From Streptomyces subrutilus (lineage in GTDB: Bacteria; Actinomycetota; Actinomycetes; Streptomycetales; Streptomycetaceae): a stretch of 64,000 bases of DNA. Below, in pieces: positions 37,573 to 49,013 of the stretch; the stretch's first letter is position 1, and each line of letters opens with the position of its first letter. A program made the translations under genes and the position numbers. The stretch lies in NCBI RefSeq assembly GCF_008704535.1, contig NZ_CP023701.1, positions 6,180,001 to 6,244,000 on the forward strand, written 5' to 3'. The notes under the pieces are model-generated. The model searched no databases, had not been told where the DNA came from, and was given only the letters and a program-made list of their open reading frames with translations.

Positions 37573-39090
37573 GTGAGATCCGCGCCGACCATCCTCCATC
37601 TCGACATGGACGCCTTCTACGCGTCCGTGGAGCAGGCCTCGAAGCCGAGCCTGCGCGGGAAGGCCGTCATCGTGGGGGGTCTCGGGCCGCGCGGGGTCGT
37701 CGCCACCGCCTCGTACGAGGCCCGGCGGTTCGGGGTGCACTCCGCGATGCCGATGGCCCAGGCCCGGCGGCTCTGTCCGAACGGCGCGTACCTGATTCCC
37801 CGCTTCCGCCTCTACCAGGCGGTCAGCGAGCTCGTCATGGGCCTGCTGCGGGAGCTGTCCCCACTGGTGGAGCCGCTCAGCCTGGACGAGGCCTTCGTGG
37901 ACCTGGAGGCGGGCGGGGTCGCCTTCGACTCGGTGACCGCCCGCGCCACGGGGGAGCGGCTGCGGGCCGACATCGCGGCTGCCACGGGCCTCAGCGGGTC
38001 GGTGGGGCTGGCGGGGTCCAAGATGCTGGCCAAGGTGGCCTCGGAGGAGGCCAAGCCGGCCGGGCTGCTGCTGATCGAGCCGGGGACCGAGCGGGAGCTG
38101 CTCGCACCCATGACCGTACGGACCCTGCCCGGGGTGGGGCCGGTGACGGGGGAGCACCTGAGGCGGGCCGGGATGACCACCGTCGGGGACCTGGCCGAGG
38201 CCGGGGAGGACGAGCTGGTGCGGATGCTCGGGCGCTCGCACGGCGTCGGCCTGCACCGGATGGCCCTGGGGCTGGACGACCGGCCCGTCGTCGCGGAGCG
38301 GGACGCGAAGTCGGTGTCCGTCGAGGACACCTTCGACGTCGACCTCCACGACCGGGTGCGCATCCGGGGCGAGGTGCAGCGGCTGGCCGACCGCTGCGTG
38401 CAGCGGCTGCGGGCGTCCGGGCACTCCGGACGGACGATCGTGCTGAAGGTGCGCCGCTTCGACTTCTCGACCCTGACGCGGTCGGAGACCCTGCGCGGGC
38501 CCACCGACGACCCGGGTGTGGTGCGGGAGGCCGCGGCGCGGCTGCTGGAGGGCGTGGACACCACGGGCGGGGTGCGGCTGCTGGGCGTGGGGGTGACGGG
38601 GCTGGCGGACTACACGCAGGAGGACCTGTTCGCGCAGGCCTCGGTGACGCTGGGGGCGGAGGACGCGGGGGGCGGGCCGGACGCGGCCGGTGAATCGGAT
38701 GTGCGGGACGGGTCGGATGCGCCGGATGGGGCGGCGGGGGTGCGCGGAGCCGACGGGGTGAGCGGGGTCGCCGCGCCGGGCGGCGCCGGGGCGGCGGAAC
38801 CGGAGCGCACTGCTCCAGGGGACCCGGCGGCCCCGCGGCCGGGCCACCACGCGGCCGGGGCGGACGCCGGGGGCGCGTCCGGTCGGCACTGGGCCGCGGG
38901 GAGCGACGTCCGGCACGCGGTGTACGGGCCGGGGTGGGTGCAGGGCAGCGGGGTCGGGCGGGTGACCGTACGGTTCGAGCGGCCCGGATCGGCGCCGGGA
39001 CGGGTGCGCACCTTCCGGGTGGACGACCCGGAGCTGGAGCCGGCCGATCCGCTGCCGTTGGTGGGGGAGGAGGGGACGCAGGCCCCGTAG
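37573..39090 (+). CDS. dinB: DNA polymerase IV (Y-family) with an extra C-terminal domain
   Basis: The protein has 505 aa. The palm motifs are intact: LDMDAFYASVEQ near the start and SLDEAFVDLE near residue 113. The helix-hairpin-helix VRTLPGVGPVTGEHLRRAG and the little-finger region VSVEDTF to GLADYTQEDLF follow. The family normally ends there (about 360 aa); here a low-complexity Gly/Asp/Ala linker (about 365-440) leads to HAVYGPGWVQGSGVGRVTVRF (about 448-470), which resembles the small Tudor-like C-terminal domain of PcrA/UvrD helicases. GTG at 37573 is taken because homology starts there; a TTG at 37543 is possible. Confidence 0.92.
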   Translation: MRSAPTILHLDMDAFYASVEQASKPSLRGKAVIVGGLGPRGVVATASYEARRFGVHSAMPMAQARRLCPNGAYLIPRFRLYQAVSELVMGLLRELSPLVEPLSLDEAFVDLEAGGVAFDSVTARATGERLRADIAAATGLSGSVGLAGSKMLAKVASEEAKPAGLLLIEPGTERELLAPMTVRTLPGVGPVTGEHLRRAGMTTVGDLAEAGEDELVRMLGRSHGVGLHRMALGLDDRPVVAERDAKSVSVEDTFDVDLHDRVRIRGEVQRLADRCVQRLRASGHSGRTIVLKVRRFDFSTLTRSETLRGPTDDPGVVREAAARLLEGVDTTGGVRLLGVGVTGLADYTQEDLFAQASVTLGAEDAGGGPDAAGESDVRDGSDAPDGAAGVRGADGVSGVAAPGGAGAAEPERTAPGDPAAPRPGHHAAGADAGGASGRHWAAGSDVRHAVYGPGWVQGSGVGRVTVRFERPGSAPGRVRTFRVDDPELEPADPLPLVGEEGTQAP

Positions 39091-39117
39091 GGCCGCCCGG
39101 GTCCGGCGGATCCGGGC

Positions 39118-39286
39118 CTAGGTCGTCTCTTTCGGATCTTGTCGGCCGAGCCCGCGGCGTCTGGTGCCGTGCCTGGGCGTGCTGCCGGGGCGCTCGCGTA
39201 CTGGACGTACGTGGTCGCCTCGGCAGTGCGGCCAGGCACGGTGCCAGGCGTCGCGGGCCCGGCAAGATCCGAAAGAGACGGCCTAG
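39118..39286 (+). mobile_element. 169-bp MITE-like palindromic element, copy B
   Basis: It starts with CTAGGTCGTCTCTTTCGG at 39118 and ends with the complement at 39286, again 169 bp between and including CTAG ends. Nearly identical to copy C and inverted relative to copy A. The right-hand CTAG contains the TAG stop codon of the PRC-barrel gene on the minus strand; the left end lies 27 bp after the dinB stop. With its long self-complementary arms it could also act as a bidirectional terminator. Confidence 0.88.
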
Positions 39287-39669
39287 TCGCCCGCGAGGCG
39301 GCCGAAGTCGCGGGGTTCGTCCGGGTCGGCCGGGGGGTGGTGGAACTCCGAGGGGAGGGTCACGTCCAGTCCGTAGTGGTGGTAGAGCTGGAGCTCCTGC
39401 TCGGGGGAGAGGTGGCGGCCGACGCCGAAGTCCGGGGCGTCCCTGATGAGGGAGCGCTCGAAGGGGACCCGCAGGGCGTCGCCGACCAGCTCGCTCGGCT
39501 CCAGCGGGACGAACGCGTCCCGGCTGAAGAGGCCGGTGCGGACGGCGGCCCATTCCGGGACGCCCGTGGCGTCGTCGAGGTAGACCTCGTCGATGGTTCC
39601 GATCTTGGTGCCATTGCGGTCGAAGGCCTTGCGGCCGATCAGGCTGCGCGGATCGATGTCGGTCTGCAC
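39283..39669 (-). CDS. PRC-barrel domain protein
   Basis: The protein has 128 aa. The PRC-barrel core is visible in LIGRKAFDRNGTKIGTIDEVYLDD and EWAAVRTGLFSRDAFVPL, with strands alternating as in photosynthetic reaction-centre H subunit/RimM-like barrels; a short charged C-terminus with FGRLAGD follows. Such stand-alone proteins are common in Streptomyces; their function is unknown. The GTG at 39669 is preferred because GGAAGG lies 7-8 nt upstream and falls inside any longer reading. The stop comes from the MITE-like element. Confidence 0.82.
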   Translation of the reverse strand: MQTDIDPRSLIGRKAFDRNGTKIGTIDEVYLDDATGVPEWAAVRTGLFSRDAFVPLEPSELVGDALRVPFERSLIRDAPDFGVGRHLSPEQELQLYHHYGLDVTLPSEFHHPPADPDEPRDFGRLAGD

Positions 39670-39792
39670 GGTCCGTCCTTCCAAAAGCTCGCAACTCCGC
39701 CGTAATGACTACAGAAGTGCATAACGGGAGACCGGGCCACTCGGGGACGGCCCAGAACCTCGCTGGTAGGCTTGGCAGCGGCTGTCGACCCT

Positions 39793-40014
39793 GTGCGGGA
39801 GAGTCCTCCGAGTGAGCTCGACGGAGGCGCCGAAGGAGCAAATCCTCCCCGGAATCTCTCAGGCATACGTACCGCACGGACGAGGCCACTCTGGAAAGCA
39901 GGGGCGGGTACCGGGTGCGCAGTGCCGGTCCCTCCCCTCACCGACGGTGAAAGCCGGAGCTCTCGGGCGATCCCCGCGACTCCGGTGAAACTCTCAGGTT
40001 GAGATGACAGAGGG
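39793..40014 (+). promoter_or_regulatory. Tandem glycine riboswitch upstream of gcvP
   Basis: Two consecutive glycine aptamers are recognisable. The first has CGGGAGAGTCC, GCGCCGAAGGAGCAA and ATCTCTCAGGCA (about 39794-39884); the second CACTCTGGAAAGC, CACCGACGGTGAAAGCC and AACTCTCAGGTTGAGATGA with CAGAGGGGGAG at its end (about 39885-40014). TAGGCT at 39767-39772 is a likely -10 box just upstream. Glycine binding is known to turn on gcv genes. In the region that follows, GGAGGCC at 40015-40021 can pair with GGCCTCC at 40070-40076, next to the AGGAGG ribosome site, suggesting control of translation. Confidence 0.92.
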
Positions 40015-40080
40015 GGAGGCCGTCCGGGTGCCAGCGCCGTGGTGCCCCTCGCAGGTCATACGACCAGGAGGCCTCCGTAC

Positions 40081-42966
<2,886 letters not shown>

Positions 42967-42973
42967 GCACGCC

Positions 42974-43013
42974 GAGGGGCCGGCCCGGGAGGTTCATCCC
43001 GGGCCGGCCCCTC
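42974..43013. terminator. Strong hairpin terminator after gcvP
   Basis: GAGGGGCCGGCCCGGGA (42974-42990) pairs without mismatch with the complementary 17 nt at 42997-43013 around GGTTCA. It lies between gcvP and the convergent DUF5999 gene. Confidence 0.82.
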
Positions 43014-43031
43014 CGTCGTCGCCGCGGACCC

Positions 43032-43226
43032 TCAGGCCGCCTGCGCCGCCAGCGGGCGGTGCGGGGCGATGATCCGTCCGTCGGGCAGCAGCTCGCCGGT
43101 GTCCTCGAAGAGCAGGACGCCGTTGCACAGCAGGCTCCAGCCCTGTTCCGGGTGGTTGGCCACGGGGTGCGCGGCCTCCCTGTCGGCGGAGTGTGCTGAC
43201 GGGCAGGCTGGCTGGTGCTGGCACAT
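43032..43226 (-). CDS. DUF5999 small protein
   Basis: The protein has 64 aa, beginning MCQHQPACPSAHSADREAA and containing NHPEQGWSLLCNGVLLFEDTG, which I recognise as the DUF5999 family of Streptomyces (closely conserved, function unknown). Three cysteines and three histidines could bind a metal, but this is not shown. The start at 43226 is chosen because the family begins with this Met; the extension to 43283 is not conserved in composition. Confidence 0.78.
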   Translation of the reverse strand: MCQHQPACPSAHSADREAAHPVANHPEQGWSLLCNGVLLFEDTGELLPDGRIIAPHRPLAAQAA

Positions 43227-43296
43227 GGATGCGTTCTTTCGCTGCGGTGTGGTCGGCGTGCTACGGCTCGATGCGTGGTTCATGGGCCGTCCCCCT

Positions 43297-43325
43297 GGGT
43301 CATCCCCGCACCCGCGGGGAGCGTG
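43297..43325 (+). repeat. Solitary CRISPR-repeat-like hairpin (type I-E style)
   Basis: The sequence around CATCCCCGCACCCGCGGGGA resembles the repeats of type I-E CRISPR arrays in streptomycetes, with the CCCCGC/GCGGGG stem. Only one copy exists; no second copy follows at a spacer's distance and no cas gene is in the window. It may be an array remnant or only a hairpin. Confidence 0.35.
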
Positions 43326-43488
43326 TCCTCAGTCTTCCCCCACGACAGCCGCTTCGCAGGTATTTCCCGGCAGCTGTCCTCACAGATTGATGACGCATCA
43401 CCCGTGCGGGCGGTTCATGCCAACTCCCCTGTCATTTCGGGTGGTTCGCGAGTGGCCCAAGCGGGCTAGGCCGAATGGGCCGCTCGGG

Positions 43489-44109
43489 TCAGGCGGCCGG
43501 GGCGGCCAGCGTACCGGGCGTCTGCGCCGCCGCGGGGGTGAGCCGCTGGGTGAGTACGGGCAGCAGCTCGGCCACCGGGTGCGGCCGGTACGGGGCGATG
43601 CCGGGCGGGGCCGGCGCGAGGGGGACCAGCAGGTCCTCGCCGGCCGGCAGGCCCGCGGCGGCGTCGGCTCCGACCGCGCCGTGCAGCCAGAGGGTCAGCA
43701 TGTACAGCTCGGGCACCGAGAGCAGGCGGGGCTGGTAGCTCGTGCCGAGCGACTCCGCCTGGCGCAGGGCCCGTTCCGTGGCGGCCACGTACGGGCCCTC
43801 GAAGAAGTGCGAGAACGCCCAGCCGTCCGCGGTCAGCCGGGTGTCGGCCGCCGCGACGTAGCGCTCACCGCTGCGGATCAGGAAGCGCCAGCCGGTGAGC
43901 CGCGTGCGGGGCGGCCTGCCGCCGGCCGCCAGGTTGGAGGTGTTCAGCCGGTCCAGGACGTGGACCGGAAGGGGGAGTTCGGCGGTCAGCGGGCCGTGGA
44001 GGGCGCGCAGGGCCGGGGTGTGCGCCTCGTGGACGGCGCTGGGTGACGCGAGTGCCGCGAGGACGCTGCGCAGGGCGGGCGCGGGAGCCGGAGGGACATG
44101 CAGCGGCAT
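43489..44109 (-). CDS. Conserved protein of unknown function, 206 aa
   Basis: The protein is Ala/Pro/Leu-rich and globular in the middle: TRLTGWRFLIRSGERYVAAAD, WAFSHFFEGPYVAATERAL and LLSVPELYMLTLWLHG. No catalytic motif, membrane segment or signal peptide is evident, and I do not recognise a family name. ATG at 44109 is taken because GAGAGG lies 9 nt upstream. A TATAAAC on the minus strand at 44237-44243 is a possible -10 box. Confidence 0.7.
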   Translation of the reverse strand: MPLHVPPAPAPALRSVLAALASPSAVHEAHTPALRALHGPLTAELPLPVHVLDRLNTSNLAAGGRPPRTRLTGWRFLIRSGERYVAAADTRLTADGWAFSHFFEGPYVAATERALRQAESLGTSYQPRLLSVPELYMLTLWLHGAVGADAAAGLPAGEDLLVPLAPAPPGIAPYRPHPVAELLPVLTQRLTPAAAQTPGTLAAPAA

Positions 44110-44602
44110 GGTGGGTCGCCTCTCACTTGGGAGACCTGTGGAACGGGGGCAGGTGCGGACGGCGCTGTCGCATTCTGGGGCCAGAGGGGGGCTGAGGGGC
44201 AATGGCCGCGCGCCAACTCTCTGCCTCGTTTGCGGAGTTTATACGACATGTGTTCACGCAGTGTTTCGGCTAGCTGTCCCGTCTATTGCAGGCAAGTCGC
44301 TTACCGGTCCCACTGCCGTGGCATTCCTGCCGGGCCTACGCGCACAAGTCGCGCTGACCTCGGAGTTTACCGGACGGGGGCTCGGCTGAAAAGCGCCTGC
44401 CGCACCGAACCGGCAAAGTCAAGCAAGAAAGTGCGTATGTCGACTTGCCAGGTGAATGTGCCGAAGCGCCCGTCGGCCAAACCGGCGCGCGCTCCTCGCC
44501 ACGCATGCCCCCGCGGCGTTATGGATCACGTTGCCGGGGCATCATCGACCGAGACGCGGCCCCGTGATGCCGGGCAGGGCCCACTTGAGGAGGGACGCTT
44601 CG
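44110..44602. other. Non-coding divergent region, 493 bp
   Basis: The region between two divergent genes has clearly lower GC than its flanks and no reading frame with Streptomyces codon use. A minus-strand TATAAAC (44237-44243) may be the -10 box of the leftward gene. On the plus side GAGGAGGGA before 44603 is a ribosome site; I cannot place its promoter with confidence. Confidence 0.4.
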
Positions 44603-46138
44603 ATGGGGGAGAAGGTCGTGGCAGGCGGATTCGACCTGTCCGATCGGCAGCGGTATCGAAGGAAGCTTCACGAGTGCCTGGAGGGGCTGGAGCGACTTCT
44701 GGCCGAGAAGAGGTTCGATCGCCCGAAGAACATGATGGGGCTGGAGATCGAGTTGAATCTCGCGGGTGCCGACGGGATGCCGAGAATGGTGAATGCCCAG
44801 GTGCTGGAGCGGATTGCGAGCCCGGATTTCCAGACCGAACTGGGAATGTTCAATCTGGAGGTCAACGTCCTTCCGCACCGGCTTGGAGGCCGGGTTTTCG
44901 ACCAGCTCGCCGAAGAACTCAGCGCGGGGCTCGGTTATGCGCACCGGCAGGCCTCGGCGATCGACGCCGGGGTGGTGATGATCGGAATCCTGCCGACCAT
45001 CTCCCGGGCCGACCTGGTCACCGCGAACCTCTCGGCGGTCGACCGCTACTCGCTGCTGAACGAGCAGATCCTCTCGATGCGCGGCGAGGACTTCACCCTC
45101 GACATCGACGGCGTCGAGCGGCTGACCTGCACCTCCGGGTCGATCGTGGCGGAGGCGGCCTGCACCTCCGTCCAGCTGCACCTCCAGGTCACCCCGGCCC
45201 GGTTCGCCGACGTGTGGAACGCCGCGCAGGCGGTGGCCGCCGTGCAGATCGCCGTCGGCGCCAATTCGCCCTTCCTGTTCGGGCGGGAGCTGTGGCGGGA
45301 GTCGCGGCCGCCGCTGTTCACGCAGGCCACCGACACCCGGCCGCCCGAGCTCCAGGCCCAGGGGGTGCGGCCGCGGACCTGGTTCGGGGAGCGCTGGGTG
45401 GACTCGGCGTACGAGCTCTTCGCCGAGAACGTCCGCTACTTCCCCTCCCTGCTGCCGATCTGCGACGAGGAGGAGCCGCTGCGGGTGCTCGGGGAGGGCG
45501 GCGTGCCGAGCCTCCAGGAACTGGTCCTGCACAACGGGACCGTCTACCGCTGGAACCGGCCGGTGTACGGCGTCTCCGACGGGGTGCCGCACCTGCGGGT
45601 CGAGAACCGCGTGCTGCCCGCCGGCCCGACCGTGGCCGACGTCGTCGCGAACGCCGCCTTCTACTACGGCCTGGTCCGCACCCTCGCCGACGAACAGCGC
45701 CCGGTCTGGACCCGGCTGCCGTTCGCCGAGGCGGAGGCCAACTTCGACGCCGCCTGCCGGTACGGGATCGACGCGCGGCTGCGCTGGCCGCGCCGGGGCC
45801 GCGGCGGCGGCCTGGCGAGCGTCCCGGCGGTACGGCTGGTCCTGGACGAGCTGCTGCCGATGGCGGCGGCCGGGCTCGACGCCTGGGGCATCGAGCCCGC
45901 CGACCGGGACTACTACCTGGGCATCGTCGAGGAGCGCTGCCGGCGCCGGGCCAACGGGGCCACCTGGCAGGTCGACACCTACCACCGGGCGCTCGCGGCG
46001 GGGCTGGAACGGGACGAGGCGCTCGCCGCGACCACCCGGCGCTACAGCGAGCTGATGCACCGGGGCGAGCCGGTCCACACCTGGCCCGTGGGGCTGACCG
46101 AAGCGGAGGTGAGCGCCCCGCTGCCGGTGGTCCGCTGA
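44603..46138 (+). CDS. Glutamate-cysteine ligase family (GCS2) protein
   Basis: The protein has 511 aa. The early GLEIELNLAGADGMPRMVN (about 46-64) with the carboxylate ligands for Mg-ATP, and LGMFNLEVNVLPHRLGG (about 79-95), are GCS2-like; the second half has LQELVLHNGTVYRWNRPVYG and PHLRVENRVLPAGPT. Members join Glu to an amine such as Cys. In actinobacteria related genes belong to mycothiol-independent or ergothioneine pathways, but no egt gene is nearby, so the substrate is open. GAGGAGGGA precedes the ATG at 7-8 nt. Confidence 0.83.
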   Translation: MGEKVVAGGFDLSDRQRYRRKLHECLEGLERLLAEKRFDRPKNMMGLEIELNLAGADGMPRMVNAQVLERIASPDFQTELGMFNLEVNVLPHRLGGRVFDQLAEELSAGLGYAHRQASAIDAGVVMIGILPTISRADLVTANLSAVDRYSLLNEQILSMRGEDFTLDIDGVERLTCTSGSIVAEAACTSVQLHLQVTPARFADVWNAAQAVAAVQIAVGANSPFLFGRELWRESRPPLFTQATDTRPPELQAQGVRPRTWFGERWVDSAYELFAENVRYFPSLLPICDEEEPLRVLGEGGVPSLQELVLHNGTVYRWNRPVYGVSDGVPHLRVENRVLPAGPTVADVVANAAFYYGLVRTLADEQRPVWTRLPFAEAEANFDAACRYGIDARLRWPRRGRGGGLASVPAVRLVLDELLPMAAAGLDAWGIEPADRDYYLGIVEERCRRRANGATWQVDTYHRALAAGLERDEALAATTRRYSELMHRGEPVHTWPVGLTEAEVSAPLPVVR

Positions 46139-46226
46139 GCCGCCGCTCACCCGGCGGCGTCCGGTGATCCCGACGCGATGATCCCTCCGGCCCGGGGACG
46201 GGGCAGTATGGGGGTGTCGTGACGGG

Positions 46227-47048
46227 ATGGCGGGACGGGAGTCGGGCGTGCGGGCGGAGCCGGAGCCGGTGGTCGTGGAGCTGCGCGAGGACGAGCGGCG
46301 GGGCGTGCTGCGCACCGAGACGCTGCTCGTCCTCGCCCTGTCGCTGGGGGCGAGCGGGGTCTCGGCGCTGATCAGCTTCATCGGCTCGCTCACCAAGCCG
46401 GGAGGGCTGAAGGACCAGGCCGCCACCCTCAACGGCTCGTACGCGCCGGGCCGGCCCTGGCTCGACCTGGCCTGGCAGCTGTTCGGGATCGCCAGTGCCC
46501 TCGTCCCGGTCCTGCTGGTGGCGCACCTGCTCACCCGTGAGGGCGTACCCGGGCTGCGGGTCCTGGGCTTCGACCGGACCCGGCCGTGGTGGGACCTGGG
46601 CCGGGGCGCCCTGGTCGCGGCGGGGATCGGCAGCGCGGGGCTGGCGTTCTACCTGGCGGCGCGGGCGGGCGGGTTCAACCTCACGGTGGTGCCGGAGGCG
46701 CTGCCCGACGTGTGGTGGAAGTTCCCCGTGCTGATCCTCTCCGCGGTGCAGAACTCCGTGGTGGAGGAGGTCATCGTGCTGGCCTACCTGCTGCGCCGGC
46801 TCGGCCAGCTCGGCTGGTCTCCGCTGGCCGCGCTGGTGGCGAGCTCGGTGCTGCGCGGCTCGTACCACCTGTACCAGGGCATCGGCGGGTTCATCGGCAA
46901 CGTGGCGATGGGCGTGGTGTTCGTGCTGGCCTACCGCCGCTGGGGTCGGGTCGGCCCGCTGGTCGTCGCGCACGCGCTGCTGGACATCGTGGCCTTCGGC
47001 GGGTACGCGCTGCTCGCGGGCAAGGTGGGTTGGCTGCCGACGCCGTGA
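46227..47048 (+). CDS. CPBP family intramembrane protease homologue
   Basis: The protein has 273 aa with about seven hydrophobic segments. CPBP/Abi motifs are seen as EEVIVLAYLLRRL (motif 1, with the paired glutamates but without the usual Arg), SSVLRGSYHLYQG (motif 2, His) and HALLDIVAF (motif 3). CAAX-type protease activity or a bacteriocin-immunity-like role is possible; the family is broad. The ATG at 46227 is the best frame start, but no clear ribosome site is present. Confidence 0.82.
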   Translation: MAGRESGVRAEPEPVVVELREDERRGVLRTETLLVLALSLGASGVSALISFIGSLTKPGGLKDQAATLNGSYAPGRPWLDLAWQLFGIASALVPVLLVAHLLTREGVPGLRVLGFDRTRPWWDLGRGALVAAGIGSAGLAFYLAARAGGFNLTVVPEALPDVWWKFPVLILSAVQNSVVEEVIVLAYLLRRLGQLGWSPLAALVASSVLRGSYHLYQGIGGFIGNVAMGVVFVLAYRRWGRVGPLVVAHALLDIVAFGGYALLAGKVGWLPTP

Positions 47049-47065
47049 CGGCGGGCCTGCGGGTG

Positions 47066-47089
47066 GGGCCCGGCGCGGACGCCGGGCCC
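47066..47089. terminator. Hairpin terminator between convergent genes
   Basis: GGGCCCGGCG (47066-47075) pairs with CGCCGGGCCC (47080-47089) over a CGGA tetraloop. It lies between the CPBP gene stop (47048) and the PhzF-like gene stop (47097). Confidence 0.7.
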
Positions 47090-47096
47090 GCCGCCC

Positions 47097-47918
47097 TCAG
47101 GGGGCGGTCAGGAGCTCCCCGTCGAGGACGGTCACCGCGTGACCGCCGAGCAGGGTGCGCTCGCCCGCCAGGGTGACCCGTACCAGGCCCTGCCGGGCTC
47201 CGCCCTGGAGGCCGGTCAGCTCCGTACGGCCCAGCCGCTCGGCCCAGAACGGGGCGAGCGCGGTGTGGGCGCTGCCGGTGACCGGGTCCTCGTCGATCCC
47301 GAAGGCCGGGAAGAAGCCGCGGGAGACGAAGTCGTACCCGCGGGAGGGGTCCTCGGCCGCCGCCGTGACGACGACCCCGCGCCGGGCGAAGGCGCGCAGG
47401 GCGGCGTGGTCCGGCTCCAGCTCGCGGACGGTCCTCTCGTCGGCCAGTTCGATCACGAGGTCGCCGATGTGGGCGGCCGTGTCGTGCACCGAGAGGATCG
47501 GCGCCCCGCCGAGGGCGTGTCCCACCGACGCCGGCGCCTCCACGGGCGTCAGCGAGGACGTCGGGAAGTCCATGGTCACCGACCCGTCCGCGGCCGTTTC
47601 CGCGGTGAGGACCCCGCAGCGGGCGGCGAACCGGATCAGCCCTTCGGCCAGGCCGCCCGACGCCAGTACGTGGGCGGTGGCGAGCGTGGCGTGCCCGCAC
47701 ATGTCGACCTCGGTGGCCGGGGTGAACCAGCGCAGCGCCCAGTCGGCGTCGCCACCGGGCGGCAGGGGGTGGGCGAAGGCCGTCTCGGAGAGGTTCATCT
47801 CGGCCGCGACCTGCTGGAGCCAGGTGTCCGGGGGGAACGCCGCGTCGAAGAGCAGCACGGCGGCGGGATTGCCGTGGAACGGGCGGTCGGTGAAGGCGTC
47901 GACGATTCGGATGCGCAT
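47097..47918 (-). CDS. PhzF family protein (isomerase/epimerase fold)
   Basis: The protein has 273 aa with the duplicated diaminopimelate-epimerase-like fold: VDAFTDRPFHGNPAAVLL, the catalytic glutamate region NLSETAF (about 45-51), EVDMCGHATLATAHVL, and the C-terminal EDPVTGSAHTALAPFW. No phenazine genes are nearby, so the reaction is unknown. ATG at 47918 is preceded on its strand by TACGGT, 6 nt away, so the mRNA is probably leaderless. Confidence 0.9.
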   Translation of the reverse strand: MRIRIVDAFTDRPFHGNPAAVLLFDAAFPPDTWLQQVAAEMNLSETAFAHPLPPGGDADWALRWFTPATEVDMCGHATLATAHVLASGGLAEGLIRFAARCGVLTAETAADGSVTMDFPTSSLTPVEAPASVGHALGGAPILSVHDTAAHIGDLVIELADERTVRELEPDHAALRAFARRGVVVTAAAEDPSRGYDFVSRGFFPAFGIDEDPVTGSAHTALAPFWAERLGRTELTGLQGGARQGLVRVTLAGERTLLGGHAVTVLDGELLTAP

Positions 47919-48248
47919 GTCCCGACCGTAGGACGGCTTCCCGATGACCGGCAAAGGCCAATCCGGGATGTCTGGCCCCCCTGCACACGGGTCCGGGGCG
48001 GGCGCCGCCGGGTGCGTCGGGCCGGGTCCTGCCTGGTGGCCGCGGTCGGGGGGAGTGCTCGTGGCGCCCCCTCGGGTGCGGCCTCCCGCCCCGTGGTCGC
48101 GGGAGGCGGCGGGTTCCCCCAGGCAGGCGACCTCCCGGTGCGGGCGGGCCCGCCGGGACGGGGTTCGGAAGAGGTGCGGGTGCCGGGTGAGGGGCGAGGG
48201 GGTGCGGGTGACGGTGCGGCGGCCGGGCCTCCGGTCGGGGGCGCCCGC
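47919..48248. other. GC-rich region without a supported gene, 330 bp
   Basis: Open frames exist on both strands only because of high GC; none has a ribosome site plus typical codon bias. The 40 bp next to 47918 hold the promoter of the PhzF-like gene (TTGCCG, 18 bp, TACGGT read on the minus strand). I see nothing else in the rest. Confidence 0.4.
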
Positions 48249-49013
48249 CTACCGGGGCTCGGGGGTCTCGGCCCGTGCGCGCAGGGAGCGGACCATCCCG
48301 GCGACCTGCTCCGCCTGGCCGGCGCAGAGGCGGCGGGCCTCCCACAGCAGCGCCGCGGCGTCGACCGCCTCCGGAGCCGGGGGTGCAGGTTCCCGGGTCA
48401 GGGGGACACCGGTCAGCGCGGCCAGTTCGCGGGCGTCGAGGCCGAGCAGGGCGGCGAAGTCCGTCACCAGGCGGGGCGTCAGTTCCTTGCGGCCGAGCCC
48501 GATGACGTGGAAGGTGACCGCCGACAGGTAGGTGGGCGTCACCAGGCCCAGGGACATCGCCAGGCCCAGCGGATCCAGGTTGCGGTGGCGGAACATGAGC
48601 ATGACCCGGCTGCCCGGGCCGCCGCCGCCGGGCGGGAGGCGCGTCGCGGCGAAGGCGGTGCGCCGCTCCTCCCGCGGCAGGGAGCGGACGCGCCGCAGGA
48701 GTGAGCGGCGTTCGGTCGGCGGAAGGCGCGCCGCGTCGACGACGATCTGCCGCACCCAGTGGTGTGCGGTGTGGTCCGGGGGTGCCAGGTCGTCCGGGAC
48801 CGCCAGCCCCGCGAGGACGAACAGGTCGAGGGCGTGGAAGCCGAGCGCGGCCGCGAGCCGGCGGACCTGCTCCCGCGCGGGCACCGACCCCGCGAGCACG
48901 GTGCGGACCTCGTCGGCGCCCAGTCCGGCGCGCTCGGCCAACTCGGTTGGGTGGAGCTCTCGTTGATCCAGAAGGAGGGTCAGTGCGGACCCGAATCCGC
49001 GGACTTGGGTCAT
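48249..49013 (-). CDS. Helix-turn-helix domain protein, possible regulator
   Basis: The protein has 254 aa. The N-terminus GSALTLLLDQRELHPTELAERAGLGADEVRTVL (about 8-41) has the spacing of an XRE/lambda-repressor helix-turn-helix, followed by a second helical repeat PAREQVRRLAAALGFHALDLFVLAG. A related arrangement recurs near the C-terminus (LVTDFAALLGLDARELAALTGV). The middle part HHWVRQIVVDAARLPP..RRSLLRRV is helical. I do not recognise a named family. TAGGCT on the minus strand lies 6 nt before the ATG, so it is probably leaderless. Confidence 0.75.
   Translation of the reverse strand: MTQVRGFGSALTLLLDQRELHPTELAERAGLGADEVRTVLAGSVPAREQVRRLAAALGFHALDLFVLAGLAVPDDLAPPDHTAHHWVRQIVVDAARLPPTERRSLLRRVRSLPREERRTAFAATRLPPGGGGPGSRVMLMFRHRNLDPLGLAMSLGLVTPTYLSAVTFHVIGLGRKELTPRLVTDFAALLGLDARELAALTGVPLTREPAPPAPEAVDAAALLWEARRLCAGQAEQVAGMVRSLRARAETPEPR

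Noticed and set aside
43261..43400. A CRISPR array
   Set aside because: Only one repeat-like unit is present; there is no second repeat at 55-65 bp distance and no cas gene.
47097..47918. Phenazine biosynthesis suggested by the PhzF fold
   Set aside because: No other phz gene is present, and single PhzF-family genes are common in genomes that make no phenazines.
47944..48531. A plus-strand frame across the 47.9-48.2 kb gap and the HTH gene
   Set aside because: Low-complexity Gly/Ala/Arg translation that overlaps a better supported minus-strand gene; no ribosome site.
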